A DNA stretch of 64,000 bases from Hymenolepis diminuta (Eukaryota > Platyhelminthes > Cestoda > Cyclophyllidea > Hymenolepididae). Below the pieces are notes generated by a model, which saw only the letters and a program-made list of their open reading frames with translations, was not told the origin of the DNA and ran no database searches. A program made the position numbers and the translations under genes. This document shows, in pieces, positions 23,701 to 34,243 of the stretch. The stretch covers positions 2,712,670-2,776,669 of the forward strand of contig CAADRB010000008.1 of assembly GCA_900708905.1 (NCBI GenBank), written 5' to 3'. Within the stretch, counting starts at the first letter, position 1. Each line of letters begins with the position of its first letter.

Positions 23701-26179
23701 CGAGCTACTCTTTAGAAGCCTAGAGGAAAGAGTGTCGTTGAGCAAAATTTCTAACTCTAACATGTTTTCGAGGAACAACTCGCATAAATAACACACGAAA
23801 AACGTATGCATGAGAATTAAAAAGGCGCATATCCAAATATTCCTGACCTTAACTGCAAAGTCACCTTTTAGATAAATAAATACTTTAACCATTTCAGAAA
23901 TTACTTAAAACTGTGAAAGAAGATCACGCAAGTCGACAAAGAAGTCACCTCAAAGGCGGACGTCGAATGGTCATCGATGAGGTAGATGAAGATTCCTCTA
24001 ATGAAGATCAAGATGAAGGTTATGACGACGCAGAAGATGAAAAGAATGTTAAAGAAGATCAAGCAAACTCAGATGATACTCAGATGCCTCCACCAATTAA
24101 ACGCGGTGTTGAGATAGAGGAGGTTTTTGATGTAGGCTCAAAAGTAATATTTGAACTAGTAGCTTACGCTGACATGATATAGGAAGAGGACTCGGTTCCT
24201 TCGAATAAGGACTACATTAATAAGACCGATACCAAAATGCCTCCAATAAGACGAGGTGTTAAAATTGAGGAGACTTTCGATGAAGTTTCAAAGGTAGATA
24301 TGTGAAAAACCTCTAGAGCTTCTTTTGACTCATTATAGGAAGAGCATTCCGTTTCACCAACTAATGAGAAAGAAGGCAAAGGAGAAAGAACTACCATTCA
24401 AGTTAGTTTAGTGAAGGAATTTCCGTTCTTTTATTATCAACATTGACAAATAAATAAGCAAAATATGTTTTTAGTCACAGAAATTAACAGTCCCTTTTTC
24501 CATCCCTGGTATGTTAAATATAGTTATAAAATACTAATTTTTATTTTTCTACGAATAAAAAAATAATGATGAAATGTTTTTACTTTCAGATGACAACGAA
24601 CGGAGGTACGTTGAACTTATTGAGGAACTTCGAAGGACAGAGACATCAAAATTACAAGCAGGTCGGAGATTTTGAATTTTATAGCATATCTATTCTTTTA
24701 TGTACAGAGATTATTAAAATGCCTTCTGTACTTTTTAGCTCTTGATGTCAAACTTGACGTGAAACTATTAGAGGAATATATATTTGCATTACAGAAAGTT
24801 GGCTTGCCAAGAGGTAAATAAATAAGTTGAAATTTGCAGTTAAGGCACTTACTTACGTAAAATATGTTAAAGAATATGGTTTTCGTTCTTTTCTTTTCAA
24901 ATGGTATGCAGTAAACTTGCAACCTTATTCCATTTCAGGTGATTACGAATTCTTACACAAGTCATTGGCCATAATCAGTCAAAGTACAAGATTTACTGTC
25001 GCAGCTATGATGCTCAGTGATTGTGCCATTAAAGGTAATTTCATTATAGAGTATAAGAAATTACCAGAGAATATGTGTGACAAATGCTCGTTTGCAAAGT
25101 CAGATGTCAATACACATGAGCTCGCATTCGGCGAATGCCATGGTCAACCGTATTGGTTAAAAATAGTCAAAAAGAGAGAACAGAGTTAGAACATCACCTA
25201 AGGAAGGAAATGGGATGCTATACTTCCACCCAAGATACCTCTTCCTTTTGAAAGACATGGGACTTAAGCACGTCTTCCACGGTACAAATAGAAATAGCAA
25301 GTTTCCATAATGAAAATCGGTGATATCCATTTCATCCATTCAATTCATTCCATTGCTATGAACGCCTTATTATGTCTGCAAGGTATTTTTAAACGACGAA
25401 TTGAGATTTTGATCATGACGTGCTAAGAATATCTACTTAAAGATGTAAACGAAACCACAAAGATTATTTCATTGGCAATGCGTTTTCATATTGTATTGGG
25501 TAATATGTGAAAAGGGCACAGAAGGCCTCAGAGAGAACAGGTCTCGACTAGGTTAGACCTTTTTGTATTGCATCAATTAAAACTATTTAGACGGTTAAGT
25601 TGGACACTCGATGACGGGAGAGAGTCAAACATACTCAAATCACGGTGCTTCAAAGGGGGTTTACCATATGGTTAGGTACTGAAAACACGAAAATCTAACT
25701 TACGATTAGTTTGATATTATGTGAAACAATTATTTAAACCTGTCCCAAGTTAAGTAATTGACGTTAGTAGGTCTGTGCAAAGGCGCCCGAGAAATCATCC
25801 CACCTTATGGAGCGGAAGTTGAGAGATAATATACAAGCGTATATTCAATAAGCGGTCTATACATAAAAATTAACTGCTGATAAATAATTATCAGGACTAA
25901 AAATGTATCAATATTCTGTCTGACGAACCTCGATTGACGTCCCTATTTTCGCTGATTATAACATATACATCGGTGAGGCTTGAAAGCTTAACGTGGACCA
26001 TTGTATGCTCTTCTTGTTTGAGGCGCAGACTTTATTATGTGAAAATTAACGATGGAAAAGCAAAAACTCCTAATCTCTTCTCTAATTTAGCAATCGAGAA
26101 TATCTTCTCCCAACTACGCTCAATTTGCACAAATCCCAACGGCCTTGATATGATTCAAAATCGATTTTTAAATTGTTAA
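20712..26179 (+). CDS. SPAG1: SPAG1-like axonemal dynein assembly factor
   Basis: Fifteen exons join in phase to 583 residues: 20712-20899, 21060-21291, 21362-21417, 21485-21689, 22190-22289, 22357-22434, 23206-23312, 23898-24143, 24183-24293, 24339-24401, 24475-24508, 24590-24661, 24739-24813, 24939-25034, 26091-26179. The N-terminus has the SPAG1 signature LDFDYVANCNKIKELEKIL then LRSGCEGRYPELERHCE, followed by TYEEWDK. TPR motifs fill residues about 220-330 (EKEKGNEALIAGDYTEALEY, YNNRALLHLKQKKWRLAVDD, ALIRRAQAFYELHSLEKAQR). An acidic, repeated linker (335-460) leads to an RPAP3_C-type domain (about 465-583). By family knowledge SPAG1 works with HSP90/R2TP-type chaperones to preassemble dynein arms in the cytoplasm. 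It is shorter than the vertebrate protein, with one TPR block. Intron 22435-23205 starts with GC. Retention of the last intron would give a different C-terminus ending at 25189. Confidence 0.88.
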
Positions 26180-26195
26180 ACTGGCAATTTTGATA

Positions 26196-26201
26196 AATAA
26201 A
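26196..26201 (+). terminator. Poly(A) signal AATAAA of the SPAG1-like gene
   Basis: AATAAA starts 17 nt after the stop codon at 26177-26179, giving a very short 3' UTR. Its closeness to the last exon supports 26091-26179 as the true terminal exon. Confidence 0.65.
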
Positions 26202-26427
26202 GTTCAAATTTACTGTTTACCTCACACCATCTCCTCACCTTGACCAAAAAAGCAAGGGTGAAGTGGCATTGAATTTGCTTTTAGACGCAGTATATCACAG
26301 GAGACAATAGTTCGTAAAGAGACCAAGAACCACGAAGTTAGCAAGTAATAAGCCAGGGGAGGGTGGTTAGATACAGAGAGAAAAAGTTATAGTTTCTGAA
26401 GAGCTTCACAAATGACAGAATCCGAAA

Positions 26428-29400
26428 TTACATAGGATCCTTAATAATAGAGTAAGTTAGCACCAATTCGTTAGGTTGCTTCCAATAGAAGTGACGAACT
26501 GTTCGTAGATTCATATCAGGATCCAGCAACTGCAAAACGGAAAAGAACAAATATATACTACTGACAACTTGGTAGTAGATACACAATTGGAATCGATTTC
26601 TGGCTACTTATAAATTTGTGAGTAGTTGTGACGAAACGAGATCAAACTTACATGATCACCACACCAAATTTGGATGATGTCTTCAGGAGCAGATGTCGCT
26701 CTGAATGCAGCATTAGCAACGGCAGTAAGATCTGCCAGAGTGGTACCCGGTGGAGCCTGAGCTGGGACAAAGGTCACATTTGTTGCCATTAATTGTGTAT
26801 TGCCTGCGTTCTCATTGCTGGTGCTAGGAGTTGGTTGGGGTGAAGAACTCGGTTGCCCACTATTTGAGTGGGACGATTCTGGAAAGGATAGATCACAGGG
26901 TAAAAAATACTAAAGTGAAAATTTACCTTGAGTTAGAAAAAAGAATTTACAGCAATAGATATGAGAGTCTGAAAATACGCTCATATACATTTTTGCAGAG
27001 CTTCAAAAAGAGTATTTTTTTACTTTTGAGTTTTGCAAATAACTGTAAAGATCAAATATGAAGGACTATCTCCAGTATGTGCGTGCTTGAGATCGCATTA
27101 ACAAATGCATCAAAAACTAACTGAAAATAATTTGGTAGTACAGCTAAAATCAAAATAATTACATACCTTCACCAACGGCTGCATTATTCGTAGAAGAATT
27201 CTGTTGAGACGATCCGTTAGACATTTGATCGACAGGCACGGACGTGGCGGATTCAACTAACTCTAGCATCCGTCGAAATTCATATTCCATTACTTTTCGA
27301 ATAGTGAGAGTCTCGTTTGCGGATAGTCTCTCCCGATTGGCTACAGTTGAGCCTGTAGAACCAGTGGTCGAAGAATGTATTGCATTTGGTGGACTGTAGT
27401 TGAAGAAAAAGGCGTGGTTTGGGGACCAATTAGAATACGATCTTATTAATAATTGAAATATTAACATTAAAGCGTTACTTTCTGAAGACGAAATGATGAA
27501 TAGACTTACGTTTTAGATTTGGGATTGGAGATTTTGACGTCTTGTGTCAAACAGAAGGGTATTTTAGTGGCCTTGATGGGTTTGCGCTATAAGAAAGAGA
27601 TTTCGAAATGATATTTACTGTAGATAAAATGGAGGAATGAAGTAAAAAAATAGAAAATGTTCTTCAAATAATAGATAAATAACATTTCTTTTGAGATCCC
27701 GTAGTGATGTCTTATTTCATTCTGAAAACCCTTTAGACTTAAGATGTTTGAATACTTTAAATTTGATTGAAACATAGTTCCACAAAACAATTATTCCAAT
27801 AATTTATTTGAAATTTCGAAAATTTAAAAGTTGATGGTGATATACATTAAACTTTTAGAGCTACAGTACGTTTTCAAGGGTATAAAGATATAAATAAAAT
27901 CAACATAATTGTACCTCAAATTAATTTTGAAAGCTTGATATATTTGGCCTAATACCGCGAAATAACCCTGCGATATAGATACAGATTCTTTCACAACCAT
28001 CATCGATCAAATAGGAGTTATACTGTTAGATTTGTCCTCAGGCTACAATTTGGGGCACAGTTATATTACCGACTACAAACTACTTCAGAATGTTACTGCG
28101 ATTTTCCCAATACATCATTGATATAAAGCCTACACATTGACATTCTAACCATAGAGAATTATAATCTAGCCGTGTTTAGGTGACCAACCGAGAGCGATAA
28201 CAATTCGCGGTATTAGATGTCAACAAACTATGTAGGTAATGAAGCTAAGAGAAAACTTATCCAGCAGTCAATCATATTGCCGTCGGGCTGCCAGTTAGAC
28301 ACAAAAGTTACAAGATTAATGGCGAACTGTTTTGACTAGTGAGACTATGTAAAAATATACGACCATTTTACTTACTGACACCACAACATCCGTAATCCAC
28401 TCTGGAACATGCTCACAAAGTAAACGCTGTTCTTTCGAGAGAGCTGTATCTCTCACTATGAATCGAGCCAGTGCTCGACCTCGACTGTCACTGTAAATAA
28501 AAACACAGATAATTAAACACAACTTCCTTTATATCGTGAACTATAAAAGGAGGAAAGCACAGGCCTTAGGATGATAGGAATGTGATCAGGTAGAGAAACA
28601 TAGCTCCTCGCCAGGTTAGAAGTACCTGAAAGCAAGATAAAAAGGGTTAAAGATACAAGTGATGTAAAAGAGAGGCACAGTTAGATTTACCAAAGAACTT
28701 ACCGTCTCCTTCACCACAGAGTTGAGCTTTCGGCCAGCTCTCAAATATTGCCTGTAGCAATAACTGACCATAATTAACTGAAGAGAAAAATAATGCAGCA
28801 AGTTAATTTTACTGCAGGACAAATATGAATCAAATCGCCTCAAGAACGTACTCTTCTGATCAGCTGCATCTTCCACTGTAGTGAAACCAGCATCTTTGAG
28901 CGTTATGTGGGCCGAAAGAGCATCGGAACTGTCCAGATGAATAATGGGGAACTACGAAGCAAAAAAATTATGTGCGAATTAATCATGAATATCAACAGAT
29001 TGGTAGCTCTATATGTACCACTTGAATACCTGTTTTTCTGAACAAAATTTATTAGGAGGTAACAGACACCACGCTATTATTACTACCACAAGGAAAAACA
29101 AAAAAATTTACAATTTTTAATTTTGGAAAATAACTGACATCAAATTACAGTAAGTCCAACAAATGATAAAGAGAGTGGACCAAGGAGATATAGAGAGCAA
29201 CGTCAAGGTATCAAGGAGTTTTACTTAACCTGATGTTTGAGTTCGGGTTGTACAATATTTACTAAATAGGCAGTTTATGTCAAAAACTCAAACTTCGAGA
29301 TTCGTCTCCCCGGATTGCAGCGAATGCCTGTCTACGATGTTTAGTGCTTATTGCTCGGTATTATTTAAACAAGAAGATTCAGTCTCGCCGCCTCATTGCT

Positions 29401-32400
29401 TTGTTTCTTCGAGTGGTTGGGAAGGCAAAATTTTCTTACGTGCAATTCATTAAGCGAGAAAAGGGATTAAAATTCTTTACTTCACTCATTCAGTTTTCCA
29501 AACCTAGGAAGTGCTATTAATCAGATCAACGAATAGCGAACGTTAATGACTTAATAAAAAATCAGCCGCCATATCCAGAGAACTGTTGTTGCATTCAATT
29601 GTTTGTTGAGATCTGCTAAGTAAAAAATTTAACTATCTGAACTGTACTGTGTTAAGATCCTGCGAACTGCTTAATATCAATTGAAATCATTCTGCTTACT
29701 TAACCTTCGAAAGAAAACAATCATCTGAAGTAGCAAGACCGGTCATCAAGATTAAATGTGCGGTCAATAAGGACTGGCTTTCGTGGACACAAATCTGCTC
29801 AGTACTCCAGGCGACAAACAATAAAATTTGAATTTTGAAGTGTGAACTGTACATTAAGCAAAATTGTACAATCCGATTACAAAAATCAATTAAAGTGAGA
29901 GTCTTTAATATCTTGACTATGTTCCTAACACTTTTTCTTTCCACACCCCTTTATCATTTATTGTACTTACTGTTAACCAATTTGAGTTACTTTTCACAAT
30001 GAAAAATCGTGCAATTTTTTTATGAACAAAATTATACGAATGACTTCGTTTTTATGCGAACGGTTATGCAAAATGAATCATTAATCTTCGACACACGAGT
30101 CTAATTTCTCACTCTCTCTCAATAAAAAGACAAAATTTGCTGTATCAATGGCGGCATTATAAAGAATGTTCTAGAAAAAAAAAAGAATCACCGTCAAAAA
30201 TAAGATGTAATTCTTCTATCCTAAAATAATCAGACACTTTTTACGAATTATAAGCAAGAATTTAAGTTTGCAATTGTCTACAAAAGACCGACAATTTAGT
30301 CAATGGTAAACTATGTTAGATTACCAGCAAAACTCGTAGAATTTTAGATGGTCCTCTCAAGTTGGTCTAATTGGAAGAGAGAAAAAAATCGCCTCAAGAA
30401 AGAATTTCAGTTTATTAATCTATTCATGCGTACTAATTATAAATTCGTCAATAAAAACTGGATTATTGTTCATTAGTTAAGCAGCTACAAACAAAAAATT
30501 CATCCAATCATTGACTAATAAACCGGAAGAGGAAGAAGCCACATTTTCTCCTCCTAGTCATGATTACCAGAAACACACATGATTAATGAAATTACTAAAC
30601 TTACACCACAACGTAGATCAACAGAGAACCAGTTGGGAACATATATAAACTTCTCTCGCTCCTTCACTGCAGCATCAAAATCGACCTGACCAAGATTTTG
30701 CACAATTTTAGCCTAAAATAAACGAAACGAACTTCAATTTCATTAAATGACGTCATGACTCAAGACAACACAAACGAATGTAGACAACCTACCTGCAGAA
30801 CATCATAGATTGCAACTTGGTTATTTGCGTCCCGAGTAACGATGAAACGCTTCTCACTGCAAATATGATATTGAACGATTGGATAACCGCCTGTAGGGGG
30901 AAAAAAATAGAATAAGGCAAAAAGAGTGATTTCAGCAATAACTACTTATTAAATTGAAATGAGTAAATAATTGTGTGTACGCTCCTAGAGCTAAGGCATG
31001 AATGGAAAGCGGCTTGTACCAATTAGTCAATTATAAGTAATGGAGATTTAACCAAATCAATATCTACTTGGATATTATTAGTAGAAACCGAGCATAATTC
31101 ACCTTTGATTATGAATGTAGGTACAGAGGTTGGAACAGTAAGATGCAGTTGACGCTGTTCCATAGGAGTTTCTGAATGATCTCGTGGCCATGGTGATGTA
31201 CACAAAGGCTCCGAATCAACCGAATGACTGGCAATTCGATGCGAGGAAATACGAGGGGCTTTTCTGATTGGTGCATTGATCGGCTTGAAAACAAAGCATG
31301 AGGTTAAAATCCTGACCAATAATTGACTAGATTAACTACAATGTGGTTTGTATTTTCAACAGGATCAGGATGTCAAGGGAAATATAGTGTCCTGTGCTGA
31401 ACTGTCTTGACCTGCTGAGTGATCTCAGAATACGTTTAGTGTTATCATATTCGTCAATATAAGTTCCCTTTCAGATCTCCGTTGCGATATGAGCTTATTT
31501 CCTATTTCCATTGTTTGTCGTTGTCACCTGGAATGACCTATGACCCCAGTAGATGTGGTTGTTTAAACCCTGCTTAGTAATGCCTAAATGGTTTCGAATT
31601 AAAACTAGTTTTCTACTGTATAGAGGAATTTTCTCTGACAAATTGATTCGTATAACTAGTCTGCAAGTGCTGCTTGAGTACATATTAATAATTAGTAAAT
31701 TAGTAAAGCGTATCCTGATGAAGTAGTTTCATTAAATAGTATTAAAACTAGACGACAGCTGGTAATACTAAGACGTGTTGAAATCGAATATTCTCCCCAA
31801 ATCATAGTTCAAACCTTCAAAAACCTATATTTTTGTTAAATGATCCCAATGAAACCATGGTTTACCCACTGCTACCTGTTCAGAGATATTCAACATAAAA
31901 TTAAAACACATTCAATACCCTGCAGAAAAGGAATTAACTATGGAAAAAACCAACAGGCGTATCTGGGAAAATTTACAGCATAAATATGCTGTTACGGGAG
32001 TGCACATGTGTCACCTGTGGAGTATTGAGGTTGATTGCAATCGATCCGGATCAGTCCGATCTCCATTATCTTCCACTTAAAGGTGTTCCCTCCTCCTCTC
32101 CCTTTCCTGTGACTAATGACTACTTAGTGGGCATTAAAAACTTATCAAACCCAGTTACTTCGACTTTGTGTGTTCGCAAACTTTACCTCCACTTCCATGA
32201 CGAATGATCGACACCTTCCCATTCTCCGCGTTAACGCTATTTGCCTATCGATCACACTATAACCATTAGGCCCGGGTCTCGATAAACAGGCATGATACCC
32301 TTTTTCTGTGTTTAATGTTGTGTGCTTTGTCGTAAATAAAGTCCAGTTAAGACTTGCCTCTGCCTTGTAACTGTTAATTACTTAATAAGGGGATTAATAT

Positions 32401-34199
32401 ATAATATCACTGAATAAAAATACGTCAGTGTATAGTCGACAATCCCGGATACTGAAGAATTCTCGCGCCACCACGTGACAATTAAACATGAATAACAGAA
32501 CTTGATGAATACCCATGCATGAAATCTTTAGATTTAATAAATTGTCTTAGCTTTACAGCCATCTTCTTACTACTCTAACCACGTAACCGCCTAGACTTAT
32601 TCTAATATGTAGAGACGCTCAATACAAGACCTCTAAATATTGTCATTCTGAGCTTTAACAACGTAAAAGTGAAAAATGTGAAAGATGTTAAGACGTTCGG
32701 AGAAAAGTAACCAAATTAGGATATTTAACATTGAAGAAATTCGAATTTTGCACTAACTGTATGCTTTCCCGCAAAATAAAATGAATCGAGAAGGTACTGA
32801 GAAGTTTATAATCAGATAAAAATCACAAATGAACAAGCAATATATTTGTTCGAACATTTTCTGACCATTTGCATCTGTAGAAATAGTCTTACAATGTATA
32901 TTTTTCATGAAAGATGTGAAAAATAGCTAAATCAGAGTAATAAATGATAAAATTATGAAACATTATTCCCAGTTAAACTAGCAAAAAATAACTTGCCCAA
33001 CACTTGACATCAGTTCCACTGGTTGATGCCCAGAGATGAGGACCATCTGAGTTTTCCACATAGAGAAGCTGAAACAAGAGAATATGTTCAAGAAAAAAAG
33101 CCTTGTGATTTTCAAACAACCAAAGACATTGATAAAAGCACCTTTAGTACAGGATTAGATTCCCTCCCAATAAGGAAGGAATCATCAGTATTACGGAGTG
33201 TTGTTGCAAATATATTCTTATCTCTTCCAGATGAGTATACTTCAGTCCAAGACGGATTAGTCTGCAGTTGGTCAATAAAATCACACAATCAATATAAAAT
33301 CCAGACTAATTAACAATAGACTAACAAGTAATGAGTAATATCGCACCTGTAGCGTCCATACGCCCTCAGAATGTCTTCGTATTGTTTCTGTACATCTTCG
33401 CATTCCGACATTCCAAAGTTTGATTGTACCGTCCGAACTACCTGAGAGAATTTCCTGAGCATCTGGACGAATTAAAAGAGCTCGGACATTATCCGTGTGA
33501 CCCCGGAGTTGACCGATCGGTTGACAAGTCCTTGGATCCCACATTCTGATAAGTTTATCTGGACTACCGGCTACTAAAATTGAACCAACTGGATCCATAG
33601 CCAGACTGTAAATGCTATCCTTTTCATCAGAAAATGAAGACGCTAAGTGATACACTAGGAAATAATACTGAAAATTACTTGTAACTGTGTTGTTTTTTGG
33701 TGTTAAATTGCGAAGTGTGTTAACGTCCCAGAGGAAAATAGCATGATCTAGACCCGCACTGGCAACCTCTTCTTTATGCTGCGCATATGCCAAAACCAAG
33801 ACATAATCCTTATGAGTTGGGAGGGTGGACATACAAAACCCAGTCCTAGCATTCCAGACCTTGACAGTTGTATCATTAGATGCCGAGATAACTAAACAAT
33901 TACACTATAGAAGCCTACTTACGATATTCGCCCTCACAACAAAGGACTATATCATTAACCCAATCCGCATGATGTTCCATGCTTTGTAAATACGGATCCT
34001 ACGACATAACGAAAGCAAACTAAGCGCTTACTGCTTGACGTTTAGTGTCCCACACACGAATGACGGAATCTCTGCCAGCTGTATAAAGCCTCTTTTGATA
34101 GGGGTCATAATCTAGTGAATTTACACCGAATCGATTGCGACGTTCTTCCTTGGCTCGCATAACCACAGAAAGGCATATTTTCTTTCTTGAATAATTCAT
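26428..34199 (-). CDS. WDR48: WDR48/UAF1, WD-repeat deubiquitinase activator
   Basis: Seventeen exons on the minus strand join in phase to 771 residues: 34199-34032, 33998-33923, 33891-33679, 33642-33347, 33261-33142, 33068-32997, 31283-31103, 30890-30793, 30712-30605, 28951-28852, 28777-28703, 28625-28565, 28490-28376, 27586-27510, 27393-27167, 26878-26652, 26529-26428. WD repeats fill residues about 25-375, with [68 protein letters not shown] and [10 protein letters not shown]. Then come [43 protein letters not shown] and a C-terminal ubiquitin-like end with [15 protein letters not shown]. This order is diagnostic of WDR48. By family knowledge it binds and activates USP1, USP12 and USP46 in DNA repair and endosomal traffic. 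A Ser/Asn/Gln-rich linker separates the last two domains. Two introns (32996-31284 and 28564-28491) begin with GC; three others are 31, 33 and 36 nt. Confidence 0.95.
28952..30604 (-). other. Long WDR48 intron carrying a repeat insertion
   Basis: This 1.65-kb intron, donor GTAAGT at 30604 and acceptor CGTAG before 28951, has no coding signal. Most of it is occupied by the inverted-repeat element at about 29100-30025. Confidence 0.7.
29100..30025. mobile_element. Non-autonomous element with long terminal inverted repeats
   Basis: About 125 nt at 29100-29225 match, in reverse complement, about 125 nt at 29895-30025. Shared blocks include AATTTT-rich ends, TAACT, ACAGTAAGT, AAATGATAAAG and a TCAAG-TAT-AA block, at roughly 70-75% identity by eye. 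The middle of about 670 nt has no coding potential. Related forward copies lie at about 35590-35850 and 50625-50890, and a reverse copy at about 54430-54585. This fits a MITE or foldback-type element, old enough to have diverged. The superfamily cannot be set because the exact ends and target duplication are unclear. Confidence 0.6.
31284..32996 (-). other. Long GC-AG intron of WDR48
   Basis: On the minus strand the intron begins GCAAGT at 32996 and ends TTTTCAAG at 31284. Inside, about 31986-32350 differs from its surroundings: pyrimidine-rich with ACCTCCACTTCC on the plus strand and an AATAAA at about 32335 followed by GTCCAG. It looks like part of an LTR-like repeat but I could not define ends. 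The rest is AT-rich without features. Confidence 0.5.
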
Positions 34200-34243
34200 A
34201 TTTTATTTCTGGGGTTTGTTAGCAATAGAGTAAATATTCCCAC
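34200..34243 (-). promoter_or_regulatory. Short 5' leader of WDR48 with acceptor site
   Basis: On the minus strand TATTTTTTTCAAG ends at 34243, a good 3' splice site, 44 nt before the ATG at 34199. As with the SPAG1-like gene, this could receive a spliced leader or a 5' UTR exon. No upstream exon is recognisable. Confidence 0.35.

Noticed and set aside
33023..33313. 96-codon frame on the plus strand
   Set aside because: It is the antisense shadow of two WDR48 exons (32997-33068 and 33142-33261).
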